Positions 10,559-19,506 of a DNA stretch of 64,000 bases are shown piece after piece. The stretch spans positions 1,914,001-1,978,000 of the forward strand of contig NZ_CP125968.1 in the NCBI RefSeq assembly GCF_030067815.1. The letters run 5' to 3'. How positions within the stretch are numbered: the stretch's first letter is position 1; every line of letters begins with the position of its first letter. The notes under the pieces are model-generated. The model did no database searches. It was given only the letters and a program-made list of their open reading frames with translations, and was not told where the DNA came from. The position numbers and the translations under genes were made by a program. This stretch comes from Sporosarcina thermotolerans (lineage in GTDB: Bacteria; Bacillota; Bacilli; Bacillales_A; Planococcaceae).

Positions 10559-11629
10559 TTATCTCAAATTCATTTTGAATTCCAAGAAGAGTTCATTGTA
10601 AACGCCTAATAATTCTAAACCTAAGTTTTTATACACTTCCAAATGGCTCCGTGTCTCTTCATCAGGGTAGAAGCGTTCATCTTCCACCACTTCAGGATCC
10701 ATCAAGTCAAGTGCCGTTAGATTTGGCGTTGAATAACCGACATAATCAGCATTTTGAGCTGCTACTTCTGGGTCAAGCATAAAATTAAGGAAGGCATAGG
10801 CACCTTCGATATTTTTAACCGTCCGTGGAATGACAAAATTGTCAAACCATAAATTGGACCCTTCTTCAGGTACGATATAGTCGATATCTTCATTCTCAGA
10901 CATCATGTCAGCTGCCTGACCGGACCAAGTTAGCGCTATGGCCGCCTCGTTATTGACCATTAACTGAGTTACTTCATCGCCGATTACTGCTTTGACATTG
11001 GGAGTTAATGCCTTCAACTTATCTGTTGCTTCGCGTAATTCATCAAGATCTGTTGAGTTCAAAGAATATCCCAATGAATTTAAACTCATCCCTACTGTCT
11101 CTCTTGCGCTATCTACAAGGATAACCCTTTGCTTTAGGGAAGGGTCCCAGAGATCGTCCCAACTTTCAAATGTTTGGCCTTCTAACAAAGTGGGATTATA
11201 GGCGATCCCCACCGTTCCCCAAAAATAAGGGACGGAGTATTTATTCCCCGGGTCGAATGACAAATCTAAAAAATAGGGGTCGATATGCTTGATGTTTGGA
11301 ATTTTACTGAAATCAAGTGGCAACAAAAGGTTCTTTTCTTTCATCATTTCTATCATATATTCTGAAGGAGCTGTAATATCATATGATGTACCGCCTTGCT
11401 CGATCTTTCCCATCATTCCTTCATTCGAATCGAATGTTTCATAAATGACCTTGATGCCTGTTTCTTGTTCAAATTGCTTTATCAGATCAGGATCGATATA
11501 TTCGCCCCAGTTGTAAACTGTGATTGTATTTTTTCCGGCTGAACCTCCTTCATTCAATTTGGCATTGATGAAAATTAGGATACCGGAAACGATAAGGATT
11601 AATATTGCTGCTTGATAGATTGATTTCAT
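10559..11629 (-). CDS. potD: spermidine/putrescine-binding protein PotD
   Basis: 356 residues, extracytoplasmic substrate-binding protein of the polyamine ABC importer. Family motifs include NWGEYIDPDLI, YDITAPSEYMI, VPYFWGTVGIAYNP and ALTWSGQAADM. The ATG overlaps the potC stop (ATGA), which fixes the start. Odd point: the N-terminal segment AAILILIVSGILIFINAKLN is hydrophobic but has no lipobox cysteine. Gram-positive PotD proteins are normally lipoproteins, so this one seems to be held by an uncleaved N-terminal helix. Last gene of the regulator-potABCD operon. Confidence 0.95.
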   Translation of the reverse strand: MKSIYQAAILILIVSGILIFINAKLNEGGSAGKNTITVYNWGEYIDPDLIKQFEQETGIKVIYETFDSNEGMMGKIEQGGTSYDITAPSEYMIEMMKEKNLLLPLDFSKIPNIKHIDPYFLDLSFDPGNKYSVPYFWGTVGIAYNPTLLEGQTFESWDDLWDPSLKQRVILVDSARETVGMSLNSLGYSLNSTDLDELREATDKLKALTPNVKAVIGDEVTQLMVNNEAAIALTWSGQAADMMSENEDIDYIVPEEGSNLWFDNFVIPRTVKNIEGAYAFLNFMLDPEVAAQNADYVGYSTPNLTALDLMDPEVVEDERFYPDEETRSHLEVYKNLGLELLGVYNELFLEFKMNLR

Positions 11630-12426
11630 TTTTTCACCCCCGCAAGAGGCGCTTTCATTTTCCGAGTTAGTGCGTAATATCCAAGTACAAGGCCAACTGT
11701 TACTACGAAGATAATTCCGGATAGGGCATTGATAGTAAGACTAATCCCTGTTCTCGCCATTGAATAGATTTCAACGGATAAAGTAGAGAATCCATTTCCA
11801 GTTACAAAGAATGTAACTGCAAAATCATCAAGAGAATAGGTTAGTGCAAGGAAAAACCCGGCGAATATACCTGGCTTTATGAAAGGGAGGATGACCCTTG
11901 TCATAATGTCTTTATGCGTTGCACCTAAATCGCGTGCAGCATCTATCAAAGTAGGATTCATCTCCGATAATTTCGGCAATACCATAATAACAACAATCGG
12001 AATACTGAATGCAATATGTGATATCAACACCGATGCGAAGCCTAATTTAACCCCAATCATTGTGAAAAGGATGAGGAATGATGCTCCGATAATAACATCT
12101 GGGCTTACCATCAGAATATTATTCAGTGAAAGCACTGCATTTCTCATTTTTTTATTTCTCATGAAGTAAATAGCCAACGCTCCGATAACACCGATAGCTG
12201 TTGAAACAAGTGCGGATAATAGGGCGATAATGACTGTATTTAATACAATGATAATCAGCCGTTTATCTTCAAAAACTGCGGCATAATGCTCCCAAGTAAA
12301 TGATTCGAAATTCGACATTCCGCCTCCAGAATTAAAAGAGTAGAATATCAAATAAAAAATAGGCGCATACAGGATAATGAAAATAACAGTTAGATACAGT
12401 TTTGGAAGCTTACCTATTCTTTCCAT
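11626..12426 (-). CDS. potC: polyamine ABC transporter permease PotC
   Basis: 266 residues with six membrane spans and the binding-protein-dependent permease EAA loop (DAARDLGATHKDIMTRVILP near residue 165) that contacts PotA. Similar to PotC by order and by the LYLTVIFIILYAPIFYLIFYS start. Its ATG lies inside the end of potB (17-base overlap), and its end overlaps the potD start by four bases, so translation is coupled along the operon. It forms the membrane channel with PotB for spermidine/putrescine uptake. Confidence 0.95.
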   Translation of the reverse strand: MERIGKLPKLYLTVIFIILYAPIFYLIFYSFNSGGGMSNFESFTWEHYAAVFEDKRLIIIVLNTVIIALLSALVSTAIGVIGALAIYFMRNKKMRNAVLSLNNILMVSPDVIIGASFLILFTMIGVKLGFASVLISHIAFSIPIVVIMVLPKLSEMNPTLIDAARDLGATHKDIMTRVILPFIKPGIFAGFFLALTYSLDDFAVTFFVTGNGFSTLSVEIYSMARTGISLTINALSGIIFVVTVGLVLGYYALTRKMKAPLAGVKK

Positions 12427-13234
12427 TGCCTGTAACCCCCTTTTCTTTACCAGTAGTGAACATCATTATAATGAACATGAAGAGAATTAGGAATACCGCA
12501 ATCGTTGAACCCATTCCCCAGTTTTGCGTCACTAAAAACTGTTGTTCAATTGCTGTTCCTAGTGTAATCACTTTGTTACCTGCAATCAGTCTTGTGATCA
12601 TGAAGAGCGATAGGGCAGGGATGAAAACCACTTGAATACCCGATTTCACGCCGTTTATCGTCAACGGCCAGATCACACGTTTAAACGTCGTCCAACTATT
12701 AGCACCTAAATCACGTGACGCGTCTATCAATGCAGGGTTCAACTTGTCGAGCGCGTTGAAAATCGGCAAAATCATGAACGGAATGAAAATATAGACGGAA
12801 ACGAAAACGAAACTGAAATCGGTGAACAGAATCTGTTGTTTGCCAATACCTATTACATCAAGCAACGCATTGATTGGTCCGTATAATCCCATTAATCCAA
12901 TGAACGCATACGTTTTTAGCAATAGATTAATCCACGAAGGAATAATGATTAATAAAAGCCATAGCTGCTTATGCTTAGTCTTTGTTATGAAATAAGCTGT
13001 TGGATAGGCGATTAACAATGAAAACAATGTAATTAAAAATGCATACCAAAATGAACTTATTGTTAGCTTAAGATAAACAGATGTAAAAAAGTCTTTATAA
13101 TTGGATAAAGTGAAGTTGCCTGTTAAATCGAAAAATGAATAGTAGACGATCAATGCAATCGGTGCAAGGACAAACAATACTATCCAAGCTGTATAAGGAA
13201 CCGTGTAAATTGACCGTAGGCGATTATTCTTCAT
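12410..13234 (-). CDS. potB: polyamine ABC transporter permease PotB
   Basis: About 274 residues, six spans, EAA loop [20 protein letters not shown]. Start taken at the ATG complementary to 13232-13234, which has GGAG nine bases upstream and overlaps the end of potA (stop at 13224-13226). The frame is open further upstream, but that part lies inside potA. N-terminus [17 protein letters not shown] leads directly into the first span, as in other PotB proteins. Partner of PotC in the polyamine channel. Confidence 0.93.
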   Translation of the reverse strand: MKNNRLRSIYTVPYTAWIVLFVLAPIALIVYYSFFDLTGNFTLSNYKDFFTSVYLKLTISSFWYAFLITLFSLLIAYPTAYFITKTKHKQLWLLLIIIPSWINLLLKTYAFIGLMGLYGPINALLDVIGIGKQQILFTDFSFVFVSVYIFIPFMILPIFNALDKLNPALIDASRDLGANSWTTFKRVIWPLTINGVKSGIQVVFIPALSLFMITRLIAGNKVITLGTAIEQQFLVTQNWGMGSTIAVFLILFMFIIMMFTTGKEKGVTGNGKNR

Positions 13235-14328
13235 CGGCAAGCGCTCCATAGGATTCAAGTCTTGCATCGTATTCTTCTTCTGACTCATTCAACCTCATGA
13301 CATGAATGTCTTCAGGATTGAAATCGAGACCGATTACTGCACCAACTTCCGCCTTCTTTGTTGAATGGACGAGCCATTCGTTTCCGTCCTTGTCATAAGT
13401 GGACAGTTCATAATGTACTCCACGGAATAATTGTGTATCTACTGTTACATTCATTTTACCTTTATCGACGGTTGTAATCTCCAAATCCTCTGGCCGGATG
13501 ACGATATCGACTTTTTCATTCGGTTGAAGACCCGCATCAGCACAATCAAATCTCTTGCTTGTAAATTCAACGATATAATCCTCAATCATTCGACCTGAAA
13601 CTATATTGGATTCACCAATGAAATCTGCGACAAAACGGTTAATCGGTTCGTCGTAAATATCAAGAGGTGTACCGGATTGTTGAATAACACCGTCGTTCAT
13701 GACGAAGATTTCATCCGACATGGCAAGTGCTTCTTCTTGGTCATGAGTGACGAAGACGAATGTTTTACCTAAACGCTGCTGTAATTCGCGTAATTCATAC
13801 TGCATTTCCGAACGTAACTTTAAGTCAAGGGCGGATAAAGGTTCGTCTAAGAGAATGATTTCGGGATCATTGACAATCGCTCTTGCAATTGCAACACGTT
13901 GGCGTTGGCCACCTGACATCTCCGTAATTTCCGATTCTCATAGCCCGCAAGATTGACGAATTTCAATGCTTCCTTGACTTTAAGATCGATTTCATCCTTC
14001 TTCACTTTTTTTATACGCAAGCCGAATGCGATATTTTCATACACATTCAGATGGGGAAGAGGGCATAGTCTTGGAATACCGTATTCACTTGACGTTCATT
14101 TGCAGGGACGTTATTGATGTTTTTTCCATTGAAGTAAATCGTCCCATCAGTTGGCTCGATAAATCCCGCGATTAATCGAAGAATTGTCGTCTTACCACAT
14201 CCTGAAGGTCCTAATAAAGTATAAAACTTACCGCGTTCCATCTCGAAAGAGACATTATCCAATACGGTTGTGTCATCACTGTATTTCTTTGTTACGTTCT
14301 CAAAACGGATAATAGGCTGGTTTGCCAT
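13224..14328 (-). CDS. potA: polyamine ABC transporter ATPase PotA (two frameshifts)
   Basis: About 368 residues once two missing bases are restored. Walker [10 protein letters not shown] near residue 38, Q-loop QDYALFP, signature MSGGQRQRV, Walker [14 protein letters not shown]-loop VTHDQEEA and a C-terminal TOBE domain ([10 protein letters not shown]). First break at 14053-14056 (G run on the plus strand; restored reading [17 protein letters not shown]). Second at 13928-13930 (T run; restored [12 protein letters not shown]). Both are one-base homopolymer losses in perfectly conserved family sequence, so the gene is almost certainly intact in the organism. Energises PotBC; starts 14 bases after the regulator gene. 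Confidence 0.93.
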
Positions 14329-14345
14329 TTTAAAAATTTCCCCCT

Positions 14346-14888
14346 TTATAAATATGATTCTGTTGCCACAAGTAGCAACTCGGTCGGACCTTCATTTGCA
14401 TTCGATACACGATGATGGTCGGATGCTTCATAATAAGCTGAATCACCCTTCGAGGCCGTGTATGTACGTTTGCCAAGTTCAATTTCAACTTTACCGGATA
14501 AAACATAAATGAAAGTTTCCGCAAGCGATGGATCGAACTGTTTAAATTCGCCGTGTTTTGAAAATGAAATATGGACAGGTTCCATTTCATTTTCATTCGA
14601 ACGGGGAACTGACCAACGGATACTATATTTTAGTTCGTCATTCACATAGGTGGTTTGATCTTCAGGTGAGTAAACTACTTTCATGTTTTTCTTAGGTTCA
14701 TCGAAAAATTCTTTTGGCGTAGTTCCTAACACCTCCAATAAAGAAAAGAGAGTTTCGATTGATGGAGAAGTAAGTTCGCGTTCCAATTGAGATATATAGC
14801 CTTTTGTAAGGTCAGTTCTTTCGCCTAACTCTTCTTGGGTCAATCCTTTTTTCAATCGAAGACTTTTGATTTTACTCCCGATCTGCAT
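14346..14888 (-). CDS. XRE-family regulator with cupin domain, likely polyamine operon regulator
   Basis: 180 residues. An N-terminal helix-turn-helix (about 5-60: [20 protein letters not shown]) is joined to a C-terminal cupin sensor domain (about 105-178: [29 protein letters not shown]). This is the PuuR/SinR-cupin layout used by regulators of polyamine genes. It is the first gene of the pot operon and presumably binds its own promoter, where an imperfect inverted repeat lies at 14916-14950. Ligand (a polyamine) is inferred from context. Confidence 0.9.
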   Translation of the reverse strand: MQIGSKIKSLRLKKGLTQEELGERTDLTKGYISQLERELTSPSIETLFSLLEVLGTTPKEFFDEPKKNMKVVYSPEDQTTYVNDELKYSIRWSVPRSNENEMEPVHISFSKHGEFKQFDPSLAETFIYVLSGKVEIELGKRTYTASKGDSAYYEASDHHRVSNANEGPTELLLVATESYL

Positions 14889-14915
14889 GGTGTATCATCT
14901 TCCCTTCATATCGGA

Positions 14916-14950
14916 GTTTAGTATTACTGTACTTTAAGTTTACTATAAAC
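14916..14950 (-). promoter_or_regulatory. possible operator upstream of the pot regulator
   Basis: Imperfect inverted repeat GTTTAGTA ... TACTATAAAC between the predicted -10 and the start of the cupin regulator, a usual place for an autoregulatory site. Confidence 0.35.
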
Positions 14951-14957
14951 CTTTTTA

Positions 14958-14985
14958 ATTATACAAAATACTGGTTGAAAATCAA
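14958..14985 (-). promoter_or_regulatory. SigA promoter of the pot operon
   Basis: On the minus strand TTGATT, 16-base spacer, TATAAT (complement of 14958-14963), about 70 bases before the regulator start. Confidence 0.65.
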
Positions 14986-15068
14986 GATGTTAATTAAATT
15001 TAATACAAATTTTGATGGGCACGCATAGAATAGGCAGTGAAGATCTTTTTAAACGGAGGGAAAAACCT

Positions 15069-15524
15069 ATGAAAATACGCGAACAGATGCCCGAATTGAG
15101 AGGAGCAACAACTTGGTTAAATGGGAGGGTGGATAGGTATGATCTGATAGGTGAGAGGCCTACCCTTATTCATTTTTGGTCTGCAAGCTGCCGTCAATGC
15201 AAAGTAGCAATACGGGATGTAAATTATATCCGTGACCGCTACAAGGGTAAATTGAATATTGTCGCTGTGCATATGCCTCGATCCGCAGATGACAATGATT
15301 TGGATACGATTAAAGCGCTTGTTAGATTACATGATATTACACAACCGGTTTTTGTCGATAATGATTTACTATTGTCAGATGCATTCGATAACCAATTCGT
15401 TCCGGCGTATTATGTCTTCGATAAGCATGGTCAATTGCGTCATTTCCAAGCAGGTGGAAGCGGAAGTATGCATATGCTTGAAAATCGTGTAAGTCGTGTA
15501 TTGGATGAAACGAGAATGCAATAG
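15069..15524 (+). CDS. TlpA-like thioredoxin-fold protein
   Basis: 151 residues from ATG 15069, placed after GGAGGG; the frame is open to 15012 but without a ribosome site there. Redoxin/TlpA fold with active site WSASCRQCK (CxxC) near residue 40 and the cis-proline region FVPAYYVFDKHGQ near 115. No signal peptide or membrane span, so it is probably a cytoplasmic thiol-disulphide protein. It stands alone between the pot operon and ktrC with its own terminator; the partner is unknown. Confidence 0.85.
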   Translation: MKIREQMPELRGATTWLNGRVDRYDLIGERPTLIHFWSASCRQCKVAIRDVNYIRDRYKGKLNIVAVHMPRSADDNDLDTIKALVRLHDITQPVFVDNDLLLSDAFDNQFVPAYYVFDKHGQLRHFQAGGSGSMHMLENRVSRVLDETRMQ

Positions 15525-15530
15525 ATAAAC

Positions 15531-15562
15531 GGGATGGCCTATAGGATAGGTCGTCTTTTTTA
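15531..15562 (+). terminator. intrinsic terminator of the thioredoxin-like gene
   Basis: GATGGCCTAT pairs with ATAGGTCGTC (two G-T pairs) around AGG, then a run of T. Confidence 0.8.
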
Positions 15563-15621
15563 TTTGTCAGGAAAGTATGATACACTAGTTTCATCCATCA
15601 AGCGGATTGGAGCGTCGGTAT

Positions 15622-16281
15622 ATGAAAAAGGAATTTGTTGTCATTGGATTAGGGAGATTTGGCGGTAGCATTGTTAAGGAATTAGTGGAACTTGGCGCGG
15701 ATGTTATGGCGATTGATGTGTCCCATGAACGGGTGGAAGAGTTTGCTCAAATTGCGACTACTGCAGTTTCAGCAGATACGACCGACGAATCTGCGTTACG
15801 TGCACTCGGGATCCGGAATTTCGAACATGTTGTCGTCGCGATCGGGGAGAATATACAAGCAAGTATTTTAACGACATTGATATTAAAAGAAATCGGTATA
15901 AAGAAAGTTACCGTCAAAGCGCAAAATGATTATCATGAAAAAGTATTAAGTAAAATCGGGGCCGATCAGGTTGTGCATCCAGAGCGCGATATGGCGAAAA
16001 GGCTTGCAAATAATATGGTTTCGAATAACATCCTTGACTACCTTGAATTGTCGGATGAGTATTCGATTGTTGAAATCAGGGCAAATGAAAAAATTGCAGG
16101 TTTTACACTGATCGATTTAGATATCCGTGCGAAATTCGGGGTCAATATTGTCGCGATTAAACGCCAATCACAAATATTAGTTTCACCACAAGCTATTGAG
16201 GAGATTGAACTGAATGATATTTTGATTGTCATTGGTTCTGATATCGATATCCATAGATTCGAGAGAAAGTCTCTTCATTAA
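15622..16281 (+). CDS. ktrC: potassium uptake regulatory subunit KtrC (RCK domain)
   Basis: 219 residues. The N-terminal RCK domain has the Rossmann motif GLGRFGGSI and the acidic residue ending strand 2 (MAIDVS), binding NAD(H)/ATP/ADP. A C-terminal RCK_C domain (about 140-215) is expected to bind cyclic-di-AMP. Such peripheral subunits gate KtrB/KtrD channels. Start at ATG 15622 after TTGGAGCG. In B. subtilis the orthologue (ykqB/ktrC) also sits beside the RNase J1 gene. No channel subunit is in the window. Confidence 0.93.
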   Translation: MKKEFVVIGLGRFGGSIVKELVELGADVMAIDVSHERVEEFAQIATTAVSADTTDESALRALGIRNFEHVVVAIGENIQASILTTLILKEIGIKKVTVKAQNDYHEKVLSKIGADQVVHPERDMAKRLANNMVSNNILDYLELSDEYSIVEIRANEKIAGFTLIDLDIRAKFGVNIVAIKRQSQILVSPQAIEEIELNDILIVIGSDIDIHRFERKSLH

Positions 16282-16292
16282 ATTTGAAAGAT

Positions 16293-16331
16293 AAAAAAAT
16301 CCTCATGTCATTTAATGACAGAGGATTTTTT
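16293..16331. terminator. bidirectional terminator between ktrC and rnjA
   Basis: AAAAAATCCTC-TGTCA pairs with TGACA-GAGGATTTTTT, with T runs on both strands; shared by the convergent genes. Confidence 0.9.
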
Positions 16332-16334
16332 GTT

Positions 16335-18003
16335 TTATACTTCCATGACGACAGGAAGGACCATTGGTCTCCGCTTTGTCTGGTCGTATAAATAAGGGGA
16401 TAGGATATCGATTATGTCACTCTTTAAAGCTCCTGCTTCGGCCGAGGAATTGGCAAGCTTTTTATTCAATTCCTTAGACAACAATTGCTGGGCTTCGCTA
16501 ATCATTGTACCTGACTCTCTCATATAGACAAAACCACGAGAAATAATGTCCGGTCCTGAAACAACTTTGTTACGTTTCTTATCAACTGTTGCAACAACGA
16601 TCACCAAACCGTCTTCGGAAAGGATTTTACGATCGCGTAATACAACACTTCCAATATCACCAATTCCACTTCCGTCGATGTACACATCTCCTGATGGAAT
16701 TTTGCCAGCGACTCTTGCAGTATTCTCAGTTAACGCCAAGACATCACCGTTACTCATGATGAATGTGTTTTCTGGTTCAACATCACAGTCAATGGCAAGC
16801 TCTTTATGCATCTTTAACATGCGGTATTCTCCATGGATAGGCATAAAGAATTTAGGTTTAATCAAACGAAGCATCAGTTTCTGTTCTTCTTGGGATCCGT
16901 GACCAGATGTATGGATGTTGTTTAGAGCACCATAAATAACTTCGGCTCCTGCACGGAACAACGCATTAATTGTTTTGTTAACACTAAGAGTGTTTCCGGG
17001 AATTGGAGACGACGAAAAGATTACAGTGTCGCCAGGTTGTATTTGTACTTGGCGATGAGTCCCATTCGCAATCCTCGACAAAGCTGCCATAGGCTCACCT
17101 TGGCTTCCTGTACAAAGAATCATTACTTCATTGGCGGGAAGTCTGTTTAGTGATTGAGTATCAACGAATAATTCCTTAGGGGCATTAATATATCCCAGTT
17201 CACGACCAATTGTAATTGCATTATCCATGCTACGGCCGAATACAGCTATTTTTCTACCATAATGCTCAGCAGCTTCGATAACCTGTTGTAGACGATGTAT
17301 ATTGGAAGCGAAAGTAGCGAAAATGATCCTTCCATCCACTTTCCGGAAAATTTCGTTAAGACTGTCACCGACTTTTCGTTCCGACATTGTAAAGTTCGGC
17401 ACTTCGGCATTCGTACTGTCCGATAAAAGACAAAGGACACCGTCGCTACCGACTTTTGCCATTTTTGCAAGATTAGCAGGCTCTCCGACCGGAGTGAAAT
17501 CAAATTTGAAATCTCCCGTGTGTACGACATTTCCGGAAGGTGTTTTAACGACTACTCCGAAAGCATCGGGAATACTATGGGTTGTTCGGAAAAAAAGAAA
17601 CAGATGTCTTTCTGAATTTGATGACGTCTTCTTCTTTGATTTCAATCATTTTTGTTGTTCGAAGGAGGCCGTGTTCCTCGAGTTTATTGCGAAGAAGGCC
17701 AAGTGCTAATTTCCCACCATAGACTGGAATATTAATTTTTCTTAGTAAATATGGAATACCGCCAATATGATCTTCGTGGCCATGCGTGATAAATAGCCCT
17801 TTGATTTTATCGATATTCCTTTCCAAATACGTATAGTCAGGAATTACATAGTCAATTCCAAGCAAATCGTCCTCTGGAAATTTAATGCCTGCGTCAATTA
17901 GGATGATTTCATCCTGAAATTGTACGCAGTACGTATTTTTGCCGATTTCACCAAGTCCGCCTAAAGCGAAAACGGCAGTTTCATTGTTTTTTATTAATTT
18001 CAT
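16335..18003 (-). CDS. rnjA: ribonuclease J1 (one frameshift)
   Basis: 555 residues after correction, the same length as B. subtilis RNase J1. Metallo-beta-lactamase core with the zinc motif [10 protein letters not shown] near residue 75, beta-CASP domain (about 210-370) and the RNase J C-terminal domain. It has 5'-3' exonuclease and endonuclease activity in mRNA decay and rRNA maturation. The frame breaks at 17590-17596, where the plus strand has seven A; six would give [15 protein letters not shown], the conserved motif. This is one of three insertions seen in the window. It lies five bases after rpoY, an arrangement conserved in Bacillales. Confidence 0.95.
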
Positions 18004-18008
18004 GATGC

Positions 18009-18218
18009 TTAGACCTGCTCTAACTCAAAATGAGGGGATGCTTGCTCATATTCGAGATGTTCGCCTTCAAGTAGCTGAATCAATTCAATATTGTACTTAC
18101 GATCCTTCAGTTTTTCGCGGACAGTTCTTTCTGAATCGGATTCGATGTACAAATGTTTTGTGTTTTCGCGAATAGGTACTTGTGTTACATTTTCTTGGTA
18201 ATAGACTTTGTAAATCAT
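18009..18218 (-). CDS. rpoY: RNA polymerase epsilon subunit RpoY
   Basis: 69 residues (YkzG/DUF1447 family): [19 protein letters not shown] at the N-terminus and [16 protein letters not shown] at the end. Binds the core RNA polymerase of Firmicutes near the beta' jaw. Start at the ATG after AAAGGAGAGC; the frame is open further upstream but without a better site. Its coupling to RNase J1 in one transcript is conserved in the order. Confidence 0.93.
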   Translation of the reverse strand: MIYKVYYQENVTQVPIRENTKHLYIESDSERTVREKLKDRKYNIELIQLLEGEHLEYEQASPHFELEQV

Positions 18219-18286
18219 GGTAAGCTCTCCTTTTTTACGTTCGTTTGAAATCTTTCTCTTCATCTTAGCATGTCAGTTGTCTAAAA

Positions 18287-18318
18287 TAAAGAAAAGCCCA
18301 CCAATTGCATTGGCGGGC
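18287..18318 (-). terminator. intrinsic terminator after the 25-aa peptide gene
   Basis: On the minus strand GCCCGCCAAT - GCA - ATTGGTGGGC followed by TTTTCTTT. It separates the small peptide gene from rpoY-rnjA. Confidence 0.85.
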
Positions 18319-18324
18319 GTGAAA

Positions 18325-18402
18325 TTATGCAATAGTCTTTTTGCCGAGTATGCCATTGAGCCGTTTCAACAGTTTGCGTTTTAGGCGCTTGTACATGGGC
18401 AT
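18325..18402 (-). CDS. 25-aa strongly cationic peptide, unknown function
   Basis: Short frame on the minus strand with a near-perfect ribosome site (AAGGAGTGAT directly before ATG), beginning MPMYKRLKRKLLKRL and ending GKKTIA. It has nine Lys/Arg in 25 residues and could form an amphipathic helix. It is followed within ten bases by its own intrinsic terminator, so it looks like a complete monocistronic gene. I do not recognise the family. It could be a ribosome- or RNA-associated small protein or a membrane-active peptide; no evidence favours either. Most automatic annotation would miss it because of its length. Confidence 0.55.
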   Translation of the reverse strand: MPMYKRLKRKLLKRLNGILGKKTIA

Positions 18403-18477
18403 ATCACTCCTTAAAGACATTATACATCTATTCGAACTTTCTGTCAAGTTGAATTAAGGTTTAATGATGAAAATAGG

Positions 18478-18535
18478 TAATGTTGATTTGCGCTGCAGGC
18501 GGACGGTTTCCGCTTCAATCAACGGAAATACTTCC
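18478..18535. repeat. miniature copy of a Bacillales intergenic palindromic repeat
   Basis: Contains GATTTGCGCTGCAGGCGGAC and a short TCCGCTTCAATCAACGG end. It is the reverse complement of the right end of the repeat at 19297-19490 (CGTCCGCCAGCAGCG..AATCAACG) joined directly to its left end, i.e. an internally deleted copy. Confidence 0.6.
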
Positions 18536-18557
18536 CATTAATGAAAGGATGAAAATA

Positions 18558-18980
18558 ATGAGTGAATATAAATTTAAAGGTTACGGTTGGTCAGAATTGG
18601 CTGAGTGTTGGGGATTAGAGATAAAGGAACAACCGTTTACTGCAAGTACGTCAGATGGAGAAATGGTGAATTTGGGAACTATTCCTGAGAAGATTGAGAA
18701 AGTGTACCAAATTAATGGTACAACTATGAAAGTATCGTTAACTGACGTGGAAGAGGTGCAAGCAGAGAAAATTAAACAATTCATCTGGTCAAATCTTGGT
18801 AACGGTGGGTTCAAACACCCCCAAATACGTACAGATATTCTAGACTTTTTAAAAGCACTAATCATTGAGTCAAAAGAATTGGATTATAATACACCTGTTT
18901 ACGAAGGATTGTTAAAAATCGACGATGATCACACTTTAGCTACTTGGATTACTTTTAATTTAGAAATGTTATGGACATAA
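18558..18980 (+). CDS. hypothetical protein, lineage-specific
   Basis: 140 residues from ATG 18558 (GAAAGGATG lies upstream). Soluble, acidic, no signal peptide, no cysteine motif; begins MSEYKFKGYGWSELAECWGL and ends with a Trp/Thr-rich tail. I do not recognise the family. It sits alone between two fragments of a palindromic intergenic repeat and in front of a 21-bp tandem array, in a spot where B. subtilis has no such gene. This suggests an acquired or lineage-specific gene. Confidence 0.65.
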   Translation: MSEYKFKGYGWSELAECWGLEIKEQPFTASTSDGEMVNLGTIPEKIEKVYQINGTTMKVSLTDVEEVQAEKIKQFIWSNLGNGGFKHPQIRTDILDFLKALIIESKELDYNTPVYEGLLKIDDDHTLATWITFNLEMLWT

Positions 18981-19018
18981 AACGCATAGTATAGGGAAAA
19001 ATCGAGTTTTTAACACTA

Positions 19019-19118
19019 AGTGGTGATAAACATCGCCTTAGTGGTGATAAGCATGCTTTAAGTGGTGATAAACCCCACATAAGTGGTGATAAGCATGCTT
19101 TGAGTGGTGATAAACATT
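19019..19118 (+). repeat. five-unit 21-bp tandem repeat
   Basis: AGTGGTGATAA starts at 19019, 19040, 19061, 19082 and 19103, an exact 21-bp period, with a variable 9-10 base remainder; two units contain the palindrome AAGCATGCTT. One frame reads SGDKHAL-like heptapeptides, but it has no start codon and is bounded by stops, so it is not read as coding. Confidence 0.9.
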
Positions 19119-19138
19119 TTCCTGATTAGAAATTTGCT

Positions 19139-19190
19139 GTTATTTTGCGCTGCAAGTGGACGATTTCGTTTCAAACAAGGGAAATAGTTT
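19139..19190. repeat. fragment of the palindromic intergenic repeat
   Basis: TTTTGCGCTGCAAGTGGACG matches the right end of the family in the reverse orientation; a degenerate copy. The stretch 18981-19506 otherwise holds only the tandem array and the larger repeat below. Confidence 0.5.
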
Positions 19191-19296
19191 TAGAAGGAAT
19201 ATGGAAAGAAAAAATGCTCAGAGACTTCTAAGCATTTTTTGATGGGGTATTCTATTAATTTTAAACTTTAATTATGGTGAAAGAATATCTGTTTAT

Positions 19297-19490
19297 TGAA
19301 GCGGAAGGCGGCGAAATGCAAAGATATGCTCTCAACGCTTCGCTATTGTTCGCAAAAGCCGTTCTTTGTTACGGCTTTTCCTGGGGATAAGCGGGACAGG
19401 TGAGACCCCGCAGTGGAGCGAAGCGACCGAGGAGGCTCACCGCCCGCCCCCCGGAAAGCGTCCGCCAGCAGCGTAAATCAACGGTTTACT
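19297..19490. repeat. full-length palindromic intergenic repeat
   Basis: GC-rich block beginning GAAGCGGAAGGCGGCG and ending GAAAGCGTCCGCCAGCAGCG then TAAATCAACGG. Its centre holds the sequence GGTGAGACCCCGCAGTGGAG followed by CGAAGCGACCGAGGAGGCTC. The GTGAGACC..GGAGGCTCACC core can pair. Blocks of this kind are widespread between genes in Bacillales genomes; function unknown. Confidence 0.7.
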
Positions 19491-19506
19491 TTTTATTTAT
19501 CTTCCA

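Noticed and set aside
19019-19118. CRISPR array
   Set aside because: Units are head-to-tail with no unique spacers of constant length, and no cas genes are near; it is a plain tandem repeat.
18995-19133. Coding of a SGDKHAL heptapeptide protein by the first 21-bp array
   Set aside because: The open stretch has no ATG, GTG or TTG start with a ribosome site and is closed by stops on both sides after about 45 codons.
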